Shown here: positions 12,301 to 22,757 of the stretch, piece by piece
How the letters are laid out: the number at the start of each line of letters is the position of its first letter
Numbering within the stretch: position 1 is the first letter of the stretch
Assembly: GCA_000827265.1 (NCBI GenBank)
Contig: KN834759.1
Location: forward strand, 725,666 to 789,665
Length of the DNA stretch: 64,000 bases
DNA from: Collybiopsis luxurians FD-317 M1
Taxonomy: Eukaryota; Basidiomycota; Agaricomycetes; Agaricales; Omphalotaceae
Reading direction: 5' to 3'
Made by a program: the position numbers and the translations under genes
Notes under the pieces: model-generated
What the model saw: the letters and a program-made list of their open reading frames with translations, nothing else
The model's database searches: none
Told to the model about the DNA's origin: nothing

Positions 12301-12903
12301 TGAGACACAATCGCTACTACTGTTGAAAAAAAAACGCGGCAAATGTATATAAACTCTAGCGCTATTGACTATGATCTACTCAATTTTATTCGAGAGTACT
12401 GCCACGAATGAATTGGCCCACCGGTGGGCTTTCAAAATTGTCTCCGCAGGATCACTTTTTTTGACAGGCAGCACCTGTTTGGACGCCCTGTCACTTGATC
12501 TATAGGCCGTTATTCGTGTACAATGTACATAGTTATATATCGAAATCTGCCGAAGGAAGTAGAAGATAGCATGGACTAAATAACTGCGTATTTGCTATAG
12601 GCATCATAAATACAAAAAGAGAAAAAGAAAACAAGAAAAAAAAAAACCATATATACAGACGGACAAAAAGACATTTGAAAAAAAAAAAAAAGTGAAAGTG
12701 ATACACATATACACATACTCGGAGCACAGATAAACGGAAACTCATATACAGCGTCGCTGTTTACGCCATGAAACGCACCCTCAAGACTTTGATTTCGCGT
12801 GTTCAAAGCCACAGCCCCCGCAAGGAGGGGGGCCAAGTAGGCCAAGGCGGACGCCGAACGGACAACCCCGAATCTCTCCAAACGGGGCCGCCGTACCCCA
12901 AAA
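12301..12903. other. Intergenic, A-rich stretch
   Basis: This stretch contains A-rich runs near 12600-12690 and no convincing gene. Open frames reading poly-Phe through the A runs on the minus strand are artefacts. Confidence 0.4.
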
Positions 12904-13848
12904 TCAAACCCCGTACGTAGGCACCCCGTCCGACTCAACGCACAGTTCGAACGCGAATGGGGTGAGAAGACTAGACGAAGAGGCGAGGCGAAACATACAG
13001 GTGCAGCTGACGTTCCTGAAATGCGAAACTGCAAGATGACCCGTCCCATCGCGGATCGCCTCTTCAGGCCTCAGCACCATCCCCGTACCAATAATGTAAG
13101 CCCTATCCGTCGCCAAAGTCCAGCCCATCCCAAACTCCAACTTCGTAATCAATTTCGAACCCCCATTCGTCCTACGTCCTACGTCCACGGCCCAAGATCC
13201 AAGGTTCAGTGTCAATGTCCATGATACGTACTGTCGTCCCAGAGGCGACCTCGTTCACCAAATAGTCTCTTGCCTTCCCGCAGGGCAGGACCTCTCCCAC
13301 GACCTTGAATAGTTTCTGGACACCACCTCGAGTCGTCCCTTTCCCTCCCTTTCCAAGTTGTTCTCATCTTTAATATTGGATTTTCTTCTGCCTTTTCTTC
13401 TTTCTCCCATTGAGTCCCGCCTCGCGGAGCGAGCTTCACTGCCCTGAACACCCTGTATAAGGACAAGATTCAATATCAGCACCAGGCCCATGAACGATCA
13501 AAAACGCCAACTCACCACCGAGGAATCCAAACCGATCCCTCCCCCTCCCTTTTCCCTTGCGCCTGCTGCTTCCTCGTCGTCCACCTCCTCCCACCCCCTA
13601 ATCCAACGCCTGGATTCTTTGAGCTTAGGACGAAGGAGAAGGCCAGGAAGTGTGGGGATAACATCCCTCAAGCCAGGAGGGATGATATAGGGTGAGAAGA
13701 GGTCGGGTGTATAGAGAGACGAGAGAGGTGAGACGAGAAAGGCCAAACGAAGAGAGAAACGAGAGGCGTAGGTGAGAACGACATAGAATGAGGGGAAAAG
13801 AGTCCAAAGGAGAATGAGAGAGAACGAACATTCGAACATTCGAAACAT
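12904..13848 (-). pseudogene. Possible eroded gene with broken frame
   Basis: On the minus strand a protein-like reading starts at 13848 or at a later ATG and is acidic around WEEVDDEEAAG. A good intron (donor GTGAGT near 13510, acceptor TTATACAG near 13451) joins it to VFRAVKLAPRGG. The apparent continuation (LFKVVGEVLPCGKARDYL, then VRIMDIDTEPW) is in a different frame with no clear intron between. After that, a tandem GTAGGAC duplication near 13164-13177 introduces a stop, and a protein-like piece resumes in another frame. Small indels or wrongly guessed introns would both explain this. I do not recognise the family. The piece lies between the minisatellite flank and the PIN-domain gene. 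Confidence 0.35.
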
Positions 13849-13985
13849 GGTCCGAGTCTAGGAAAGGGGAGAGGCGGAGACACGGGGAAGGGAGAGGGGG
13901 TGGTCTAAAGTCCAATTAATAGCAAGATAACCTTGAACTTTCGGGTGTTACTCGACCCATTATTCTTTGATGTTATCCCGAGTGT

Positions 13986-15635
13986 TCAAGTGTCAGGATC
14001 CAGCTTTTCGCCCCTCGCAAGGAGCCTCACAGCTTTGTTATCGGATCTCTGTACCATCTCCATGATCGCCTGCACCGCAGGGGATCGTTCGACCAATCCG
14101 GATCCACCTCCACCTCCCGCTCCGATTCCATATTTGGAATTGTCGGTGTCCGCATGAGTCCTCCGTCCGCCGCTGCCGCCGCCGGGACCGCCACCTCCAG
14201 CCTTGTTATGGCTCAGGATCCTCTTCGGAGGACGATCGACTCGGTCTTCCTCGGACGACGACCGATTGGCACCGTGTCCATGTCCTTGTCCCTGTCCCTG
14301 CGACTGGGACTGAGACTGCGAAGGTGAATGCGGAGGCAAAGGCTGCGCAGGCTTGACATCCAACACCTCAACCCCCGCTCTTGCCGCCCAATAACTCACA
14401 TGCGTTCCCATCGTCCTCGGTTCGTGTTTATTGCCCATTGTATGTGTGTAATGACCGTGGTGATTGTGGGGGTGGAGGTGGAGGCTGGGAGCAGGCAGGG
14501 GTACGGGTGTCATTTGTTGCGGCTCCTCTGCCGGAAGCTTCGTCGGACCGGAAGAGGGGGAAGGAGAGGATGTAGGTCTAGCTGTGGTGCAGACTGCTAA
14601 GACTACTTTGAGGTTGTTGGATTGGCATTGGGAAGGTGTGGGGGTTGAGTTGGGACTGGAGTTGGAGTTGGAAGTGGGAGTGAGACCGTTGGAGTGGGTT
14701 TCTTCAGCCGCGTGGTCGATTTCCCAGCGGGCACAGCAGACGGTGCGTCTCACCCATTCTGGTGAGGCGAAGGACGAAGAAGAAATAACAGCCTTATCCT
14801 TGTCCTTGTCCTTGTCCTTGTCCTTGTCATCGACAGCGGCGCTGTCCGCAGAGTCAGGGACGAAAGAGATATTGTCCCAAAGGACAAAAGCGTCATCTCT
14901 CTGCACTCGAATTCTCGGATTGTTACCGACCTGCGATTCTAGGATACGAGAAGCTGCTCTCGCGCGCTGAGCGAGTGAAGATGTACCCTTTTTGAGCAGG
15001 TCGAGTGTATTCAAAGCTGTTAGATGTAAAGCGATCAATCAATTGTCAATTATTTCGGTTGCGTGGGTCGGAGAAAAACTGCATTACCTTCCAGTGGTAC
15101 GATAATGACTTCTTCGCGACCATTTTTGCACCATTTCTTGAGCTGATTGACTGCGTGGACGAGGACGCTGGCGTCGACGACTACGATATCTGCATCTTTT
15201 ACCGTCTTTTCTCGTTGATGTTCGTCAGATCGCCTTGAACTTCGAGAATCCCCAGTTGAGCTTGCTCTATCCCTCGACTGGAACTCTCCACCGCCCTCCT
15301 TCTTCCTACCATTCAACGGCCTGTTGCCGTTGTTCGCATTTCGCTTCGGTGGAGAGTGACCTGCACCGGCGGCAGCAGCACCTCCTGGACCATTATACCC
15401 AAACTTCCTATCCCTATCTCTCCAGTTACCAGAAGAAGCAGCACGACTGTTATGGACAGATTTTTCGAGTTGTTCGACTTGATGATTAAGAAATGCAGCG
15501 CCCAAGGCTTTGGACATTGCGATTTGTTTAGCACCCTATAAAATTCGATGGATAGCCATTCAGATCGAGTACATTACAATATAATGGATGAATTCCCAAG
15601 AAAATGGCAACTTGGCTTACCTTGACTTCAGCCAT
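13986..15635 (-). CDS. PIN-domain protein (Nmd4/Smg6-like)
   Basis: Exons (minus strand) 15635-15621, 15535-15088 and 15016-13986 give 497 residues. The first exon is a 15-base microexon, MAEVK. The PIN fold begins with DADIVVVDASVLVHA, about residue 120, and continues through REEVIIVPLEA, RVQRDDAFVLW and a late VSYWAARAGVEVLDVKP. These hold the acidic residues expected of a PIN nuclease-like site. The family includes Nmd4 and the Smg5/6 PIN domains of nonsense-mediated mRNA decay; whether this copy cleaves RNA is not shown. Between the early and late PIN segments lies a long low-complexity insertion with DK, SQ, GQ and GH repeats. The C-terminus is Gly-rich. Confidence 0.8.
14792..14828. repeat. 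Hexanucleotide microsatellite in the PIN gene
   Basis: About six copies of CCTTGT on the plus strand encode an Asp-Lys run in the PIN-domain protein. The length is likely variable between strains. Confidence 0.9.
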
Positions 15636-15739
15636 AATGTGCGGTGGGATTGCTGTATGATGGTTAATGACAAGAAGCGAACCGATAGCGGCAACTGCGC
15701 ACCGGGTGTCCCATGGCCCGATCAGTGTCAGCTGACGTG

Positions 15740-15780
15740 ATTTGGGCGCTCAACCATTTAGCGCTCGATAGCGCCCAAAT
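15740..15780. repeat. 11-bp perfect inverted repeat upstream of the PIN gene
   Basis: ATTTGGGCGCT at 15740-15750 is answered by AGCGCCCAAAT at 15770-15780 with a 19-base loop. Just before it are a GTCAGCTGAC palindrome and a CRE-like TGACGTGA. It could be a protein-binding site or a 3' hairpin for the small minus-strand frame beside it. Confidence 0.7.
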
Positions 15781-15931
15781 TAGCGCCGAAGCGGAATTGC
15801 CTCGTTTTCTCACGCCACATCGCTAAAATGCCGCGTTGGCTTTTGACCTCGTTCACATTCTTGACTTTTGCCAACTCGCTGGGTATGTCGCTGGATATCA
15901 AGTCTTTATCGGCTGTGGGCGTTGTCGACAT
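15758..15931 (-). CDS. Small possible protein, 57 residues
   Basis: A minus-strand frame starting at 15931 (or at 15943) encodes a hydrophilic peptide with a plausible charged C-terminal half (MWREKTRQFRFG). It lies 120 bases upstream of the PIN gene start on the same strand, so it may be a separate tiny gene or a chance frame. On the other strand a signal-peptide-like frame (15828-16037) overlaps it. I cannot choose between them from sequence. Confidence 0.25.
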   Translation of the reverse strand: MSTTPTADKDLISSDIPSELAKVKNVNEVKSQRGILAMWREKTRQFRFGANLGAIER

Positions 15932-15943
15932 GGTGAGTAACAA

Positions 15944-16801
15944 ACTTTCATGTACTAGGGCTTGTCGTACGACCCAGCCAGCTCGTCTTTTCGTTGTCCG
16001 CTCATTCTTTCCTCGACAGTTTTTATTCTTTGTTTAAACGTCGACGAACTTCCCTGACTTTATCCTATTGCCAACGCTAGCTTTGTACTACCATTCGATT
16101 CGAGTAGCACATCATTCCATGACATTCCTTCTCTTCGCTACCGCTCTCCCACCATTACGATTACTTCGTGGTCGACGCTTCAAGCTACCACGGACCCGCG
16201 AAAACAGAAGCTGGGGAGACACGGGAAGGGAACCTATGGAAATGGGGCAACCTGGCCGACTAATATTAGTCTGGCCCTGGAACAGTGTGAGGGGGGTTAT
16301 TTTAGGTTTTGGTCCATACGTTGGGGGAAATGGCTAAAATTAGCTGGCGAACGACCAGATATAGTCTGGGTGGATCAAACAGCGACTGGGCCATTGGGCG
16401 TTGGGCGTTAGGCGTTAGGCGTTGCGACGAGGCTGTGGTTACGGCGGTAGTGAGGCATCGAGTTGGGGGAAAAGATGGCTCAAGGATAGTATTGGAAGTA
16501 GATTGGTGCAGGATTCTACTGGGAGTCGAACATCAGCGTCATTATTCTGGCCCGCCCTCTGACTTCGACCTCGACACTGCGAACCCGGGACCCAGGCCAG
16601 AATCTTTGCCGAGTTTCGGCTAAACTAGTGTTCTCACGCCCATTGCCACCCTTCGTGGGATCCTCCTCTGGCTCTTTCTCAAGACTGTTTCATCCCTGCA
16701 GACCCTTCAGCGATCTTTGCTTCGACTCGTCGTCTCAAATACGTTCTGAACCTTCAAAACTACCGACCGACTCAAAGATACACCATCTCCCTCTTTCAAC
16801 A
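15944..16801. other. Upstream region of the copper transporter gene
   Basis: No gene is supported. A short array of 7-base units (TTGGGCG or TTAGGCG, four to five copies) sits at about 16394-16424. The last 150 bases before the ATG at 16802 are pyrimidine-rich, as is common in fungal core promoters. I see no clear Mac1/Cuf1-type copper-response element, though I could easily miss a degenerate one. Confidence 0.4.
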
Positions 16802-17740
16802 ATGTCTCCAAAACCTCATCGCTATCGAAATCTCTCTACCTTCACTTTTCTCAGTCTCAGCTTCTTACTCTGCCTCATCCCGCTCGTCTTCGGAAAGCCC
16901 AGCACGAATGGAAACCCCAACCGATCCATCTCATTCGCCTCTGCACCACGATTCAAGATGTTTACTCCACGAGACGAAAATGGCATGGACATGACCATGG
17001 ACGGCGCCATGCCTCTCGCTGCCGGGAACATGCTCACCTACCTTCACTTTACCGTCGGCGGCGATATACTGTGGTTCCAAGGTTGGGTCCCTGAGACTTC
17101 AGGTTCCATGTTCGGTGCCTGTATCGGCCTTTTCCTTTTGGCGCTGGTAGAGAGGTGGATTGCGGGATGTAGAGGGCTTATGGAGGCGTTTTGGACCAAG
17201 AGGTGAGCCCGTAGGATTCTATGATTTTTTTTCACTTTGTTTTGGTAGAAAACGAAAAACTGATCTTGTCTTATCGACTAGAGCGCAAATTGCTTATGCG
17301 AATAAACTCAACAACGACGCCGGTAACAAGAAGAATAACACGGCGGGTGTACCCCAGGCGACAATCAAGAACGTCTTCCTGATGCGCCGCGCACCGCCGT
17401 TTATCCCTGCGCATGATATCGTGAGGGGGATTATGCATGCTGGCCAGGCGGCATTGAATTTTGCGTTCATGTTGGCCGTCATGTGAGTCTCTCTCTCCTT
17501 GCATGTCTTTCCGTTGTTTTCCCCACATCTTTTAATTCCTGCCTGTTTCCCCGTTCGCTTTCTTCCTTCGAGTTCTCGCCTCCGTCATGGTGACTCAGTA
17601 TTCAATACTCATTATCCTCCTTCACTTTCCTCAGGACCTTCCAAGCAGGCTTCATCATCTCCCTCATCATCGGCCTAGGCGTCGGCGAAACGTTGTTCGG
17701 GAGGTTTGCCCATTTCGGTGGGCACGCACATTTCGTATAG
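16802..17740 (+). CDS. Ctr-family copper transporter
   Basis: Exons 16802-17202, 17282-17482 and 17635-17740 give 235 residues. The order is: a hydrophobic N-terminal segment ending in VFG that may be a signal peptide; a Met-rich stretch GMDMTMDGAM (about residues 60-69); a first core membrane segment, SMFGACIGLFLLALVERW; a loop; then two close C-terminal membrane segments. The second core helix has the MxxxM motif (FMLAVM) and the third has GxxxG (GLGVG), the hallmarks of Ctr copper channels, which form trimers and import Cu(I) across the plasma or vacuolar membrane. The short C-terminus ends in a His-containing GGHAHFV. Whether it is plasma-membrane Ctr1/4-like or vacuolar Ctr2-like cannot be decided. 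Confidence 0.9.
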
Positions 17741-18633
17741 CCTCGTACGTTCTTCGGGGCTGCCGCTGTGCACAGGCGGAGTCGTTTGGTTGTCCACAGA
17801 TTTGAATTTGGATTTGGATTTGGATCTAGGCCGGGCTTCTGCTTCTTGGGCGTCAGTGCACGCAGTTGCGATCTATTGAGCGGTTGGCCTTGCGAGGATT
17901 TAGAAATGTACAATCTAGTATTATGATACGTATAGTGTTAGCTGTTACGATGATTTATGCTGATTTATTGTTTGCCTTTTTGCTTTGTGTTGTATTGTGT
18001 AAAAGGGAGTATACCGTGACGACGATCGTCATGCCGCCTCAGTCCTAGGGGGAACCAGCAGGCCATAGACTTGAATTGTCTGTGTCAATAAGGAGGTGCT
18101 AAGGCTACCCCGTAGCTTCGGAGTGGTTAGTCCAGGATAGACAGTCTTGTGATGTGGGCACTAAAGTGCCATATGATATAGAGCAATGGTTGAACGGGCC
18201 GTATACATGGAGGCACGGACGTTGGATATTCCTTCGGGATTTGGTGATTCCTTGGTGATTCCTGCTGTCCAAAGGTAGCTTTGTCGACATGCAATTTGTT
18301 CATAACGCTATTACTCAATCGAAGGAGCCTGCAGCTCACACACTCTCAGATCAATTCGCCAGGAGTGACCTGGACTTTTTCGATGAGCTGCTGCCTCGAA
18401 CCTCAGTTTACATTTCCTGCATCCTCTCCGGTGTATGCACTGGGGGATCGTCGAGCTCGCTGACGTGTACACAGTGGTCCGGCGCGGGACCCCGCTCCGG
18501 CAGAGTCATGCATCGATCTATATACCTATCTATACGTATTCCAGCAAATTATGCAAGTAATACAAGTAACAAATGCCTTTCGACAAAAAACGACAGATTC
18601 GTCCGATCTGCTATTTATTCTGGCTTAGAGATA
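17741..18633. other. Intergenic between converging copper transporter and DUF1399 genes
   Basis: Contains 3' regions of both genes and a short ATTTGG repeat near 17800. A plus-strand frame at 18289-18789 is a shadow of the Gly/Cys-rich end of the neighbouring gene. Confidence 0.4.
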
Positions 18634-21020
18634 TCAACCCCCACAACCTCCTCCACAACCTCCGCCTCCACAACCCCCGCCTCCGTCTCCTCCCCCGTCT
18701 CCTCCCCAGAAACTAAAGCTACTTCCTGTGTCTCCGGCATAGTCTGCCCAGTTATCATCAGTTGTTTCTTCTACCCCGGTACAACATAGAGAACCGCATC
18801 AGTAAATATCTTCTGTGTGAAGTAAACAACTTGCCTGCTCCTGACCCCCCCCCAAAATTGGGGATTCCATAGGTCGATATTGGATGATATATAATCCGTG
18901 ATAACGTCTACAGCATTATCAAAATCACCATCAGATTCCCTACTACTCTTGAGGTTGCGTTTTTGAGCTTCCAGAAGTTTCTCCGCAACTTCAACTTGAG
19001 CTGCCTCGGGAACAGAGCCTTCGGTCGCGGTAAAAGGATCCGGGTGGCTTCTTTGACGAACCGACGCGAGTCTCAGTGCCCGCTTTTGCTCCATCTCAGG
19101 AATACCTTTCACCCGGACTTGATTGTGAGCTGATGGACAGTTCACCTCCTTCTCATAGGGATCCATCATATATTCCTTCTGGTTCAAGACTTCTCGTCGG
19201 TGCATTGTGACCTCAGCCCTTTTGTCCTTTTTCCATACCTTCCAAGAGCGGCCTGTCATGTTCTGCAAAGCCTTTTCTAGATGCTCCTTGGGCTGCGGGC
19301 ATCCGCAGAATGAATAGGGAATGAAGAATCTTTTGGCCCAAAGTTGAGCTGTGTTTGTGTATGCGTCGGCGAGAATAACATCGCTAATCCTATCATCATG
19401 GTCGATGAGGCGAGAGACATGTGTAACATTGTCCAGCACATACTGAAGGCCGTGGAGCTGATGTGAATGCCAAGCTAGGTCAATGTCCAAGGTTGGACAC
19501 ATCAACACCGTTGGATGAGCTTTCATGAGATCGAGAAAAGCATCTGTGCAACGGGGTTGGATATGAGTCTCATAATTGAAGGTAAACGACATACGGTATC
19601 TCTCTGCGGCCTTCTGCAATGGATAAAACCTTGTTCTCGACTTCCCTTCCCATCTTTGCATCTTCAACCATCCAATTTGATGCACCTTGCTAATAAAACC
19701 CGCTTGTCTCATTGCTGCCTGTCCCAAGTCTAGGCTAGCAATCCCAGAATAAGAGTATGCTTGCTGTAAGCGATTCAATGCTACAGAGACAATCTTCTTT
19801 GCAGCTGCATCCGTTACTGATGAATCATCGAAAATGCCGCCATAATTTTCCTTCTCTCTCGCTTCTTCGAAGACACGTCTCTTCATGTTGTTCAAATCCC
19901 ATTTGAACACATGTCCAAGTTGAGAGACCTTCCAGCTTGCATCATAATTCTTAGTGTGAGGATGAATCCACTTTTTACTGTTTTCCAATGCAACTTTTTC
20001 CACTCCGTAAACCAAAACATTCGACAGGCTCATTGCGTGGCTATATTCCAGACCTGTGCTCTGATCATAAGCCATCCCAGCAAGTACTTCGGTTCGCCCA
20101 GATGAGACTGAAACAATGTCTCGCAGGAATTTAGCCATCTTTAAAGCATCGTGATCAATCTTGAACCCACATCCAGAGCAGGTGTGAATGAAAGAAGGAC
20201 CACAAAAACCGTTAGGGGTAGCAGAAGTCCTGAAGAGAGGCACTTCAACTTGGTTGGGGCAGTTTGGACATTGGATCGTAATGGTGGTGTCGACTGGATG
20301 CATCTCGATCAACGATTTTGGATGCGTACTCGTGCTTGATGAGTTGCTTAGGGATGGGCGGAACAATCTTCCATCCTCATCCGCAGAAGATTTTGAATAA
20401 TCTTTATGGTAGACATTTGCAGGGTCAATACGCCTCACCTAACAAAAATGGTATTATTACTTTATTATCAATTCCCACAATTTTCCACTTACAATTGCCT
20501 CCAGGGGGAATTTTCCCAAAGCTTTCAACCCTTCCAGAAGGCCTTCTCTCTCCAAGTCCTCCTTATACCACCTGGGATTTAGCATATAACCATGCCAAAT
20601 CATCAAAGTGTCAATATCCATGATACACAACGCGACATCCACATCGGCGGGACCCCTGAAAGATTGAAACGCTGAGGATGTTGCCAACTCCTCGAATCTG
20701 TGTGCTGCTCGTGTGCAGAATCCCCACCATTTCGTATCTGGATGAAGTTCAGAATCTTTGCCCAGAGGCCGATGATTGCTAGGCGCTGAACAATTACGAA
20801 CATCTTCTTGAAGTTTGCGGAGGCATGCAAGGACTTTGAGATGATTGACAATCTCTGGGATAGTGACGAAGGGGGTGACAACCTTGTCCCCGATTTGAAA
20901 GGTACTGGGCAGAAGGGTTTGGGAATCGATTTCAATTATGTCGGAAGAGCCACTAGAGGGTGGCTGAGAAGCAGTGCGAGCGAGAATAGCAGCGTAGCTG
21001 GCAGGCTCGGATGGGGGCAT
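18634..21020 (-). CDS. Glycine-rich domain protein (DUF1399/GRDP family)
   Basis: Exon 1 runs 21020-20493 and joins, across a 54-base phase-0 intron, to a long exon starting at 20438. The N-terminal block (FQIGDKVV..., then LMIWHGYMLNPRWYKED) and a central CPTLDIDLAWHSHQLHG are characteristic of DUF1399, found in plant GRDPs and widely in fungi, sometimes mislabelled as a dioxygenase. CPNCPNQ and CSGCGFKI may bind zinc. The tail, GVEETTDDNWADYAG followed by Gly/Cys repeats ending at 18634, is typical of the family but lies in another frame. A final intron must lie between about 18846 and 18771. I could not place it: a nine-G run near 18845 sits at the likely donor, so a one-base homopolymer error is possible. 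Total about 740 residues. Biochemical role unknown. Confidence 0.8.
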
Positions 21021-21931
21021 GGCGGTCTCTAAATCGCGGATGTCTAGCCGTTGAACGATCTATTAATATAAGGTCTGAAGCAAGCTGTTGTAGCTGACTG
21101 TCTACAGTTGCTCTGCCTCAGTGCGCAGCTCTCGACTAGTACATACGAGCTTTTTGCACCATCGTTGAATGGGAAGAACCCTGGAAGTGATGCTTTTGGA
21201 ATCTGCAATGACCCGCCTCGACTATGAGGCAACCATCAAGTAGTGATTTCTTGAAATGATTTGTTCGATATAGACTATGGGAATGAAGAACAATTGTATT
21301 ATAAAAATAGCCCACTATCGAGTGTCCAGTCTTCCACAATACGTCAAATGTCAAGTCTTATAACATACTCATCAGCCACTTTTTTGAACCATTCTATTTA
21401 GCAACCCGGTTGCCGGCAACAATCCTTCAATCTTTGGGCAGTTACATCGACTGCCATACCAGTACCTCTTCAAAACACATTATGTCTCGCTGGCATGACT
21501 ACTCACACGAAAACACACCACGGGCCCGGTTACTCGAAGCCTGGCGACAAACTCCTAACGCTTTACGGGAGGCAATCAATGTAGTAACACCTTGTGCTTC
21601 TCCATTGCCGTCGCTCGCCAACTCATAGGGACACCTTTTGTACTACGAGGACACCGGCGGTGACCCCCGCGTATGCCTGAATTGAAAACAGAAGTTCTGA
21701 ATTGTTCAACTTACTATGCGAGACTGATGTTCATGCAATAGGTTACCCATAGCGGGAAGATTTGTTCCTGGGGGATCGGGGCAGCAGTGGATGCACAATA
21801 TGTTTCAGTGTACGTGTATCTAGCCGTGCTGAATGTTGCTTCCGGATGCTCGTCACTCACAAGTTCAAAAGATCTCCCTGACCTCGGCAGTTGGAAAAAT
21901 TGATTAATAACGACTCGGAACGAATATAACA
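21021..21931. other. Intergenic, no gene seen
   Basis: A short plus-strand frame at about 21483-21628 (RARLLEAWRQTPNALREAI) is protein-like but ends quickly and has no partner exon. It may be a gene fragment. Confidence 0.35.
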
Positions 21932-22757
21932 TTAGCATAAACAATCTAGGTGCAACGAAGTGAGCGAACATGTTTGTCCTGGCGGATTGTCATTTCCCGT
22001 CTGCAAATATACACTATACACCTGAGCATTACTAGTAGCGCACGCAAGGAAGTTGAGCTGCCGAGGATTAGTTTCGATAATGGTGTCCCCTTCGAGACCC
22101 CAGTCAGTGGTAATCGCTGTAGAGCCAAAAACTACCGGCTGATAGCTGACTGACGTATCGGAAGTGTCGAGGTTGAGATAGAGGGTGCCATTTGTCCCGG
22201 GAAATGATATTGTACTTCCGATGGTGAAGTAGCCAGAGGATGATTCCGGACCAAGGACTGCGGATCCGTCTACGTATGTATGAACATGAGCGGAAATTGA
22301 AAGTAAGAGTGAAAAATTATCCGGGAACTTGACGTACTGCTGTTTTGAAGGTAAAAATGATATGTCGGATCCTGATCTGAGCGGATCTGGGATCCAGTAG
22401 GGGCAGGACCAGTAGACGTGCTGGTGCCGGAGCTTCCACCGCTGCTTGTGGGTGTCGGGTTCCCTGGAATACATTGCGAGTAATCTGCGATGCGGGCTGT
22501 TAGACTGGAGTTGGATTTAGACAGAGGGGAATAAAGGCTGACATGGGCTCGATGCCACACACGTGTATCCGGCTACACAAGTAGTAGATCCAGCCCTACG
22601 AGTGAAATGCCAAGTTCAATTAGACCGGACTAGACGTGTATGAGTTCACTAATGCTAGCACATACCATCCTATACCTCCGCACTGTCCCCAGGCGGGCGA
22701 TTGAGCCCACGCTCCCGAGACAAGCAATGCAACAGAAATAGTAAGGATTGGATTCAT
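21932..22757 (-). CDS. Secreted CBM1 cellulose-binding protein
   Basis: Exons (minus strand) 22757-22666, 22595-22543, 22484-22338 and 22269-21932 give 209 residues. A signal peptide of about 18 residues (ending SGAWA) is followed directly by a complete CBM1: WGQCGGIGWAGSTTC, then YYSQCIPG, with four cysteines and aromatic residues for binding crystalline cellulose. A Ser/Thr/Gly/Pro linker joins it to a C-terminal module of about 130 residues starting TYHFYLQN and ending with paired cysteines. No glycoside hydrolase or LPMO catalytic motif is seen. The C-terminal module recurs in wood- and litter-decay fungi as far as I recall, with function unknown. It likely acts outside the cell on plant cell walls. 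Confidence 0.85.

Noticed and set aside
12533..12745. Minus-strand hydrophobic Phe-rich protein
   Set aside because: Produced by A-rich runs on the plus strand; no domain or splice support.
14464..14970. Plus-strand frame opposite the PIN gene
   Set aside because: A shadow of the low-complexity region of the minus-strand PIN protein.
16394..16424. Telomere-like TTAGGC repeat
   Set aside because: Only a few 7-base units of TTGGGCG/TTAGGCG; too short and irregular, and internal to a gene-rich region.
18289..18789. Plus-strand Thr/Ser-rich protein
   Set aside because: Antisense of the Gly/Cys-rich tail of the DUF1399 protein.
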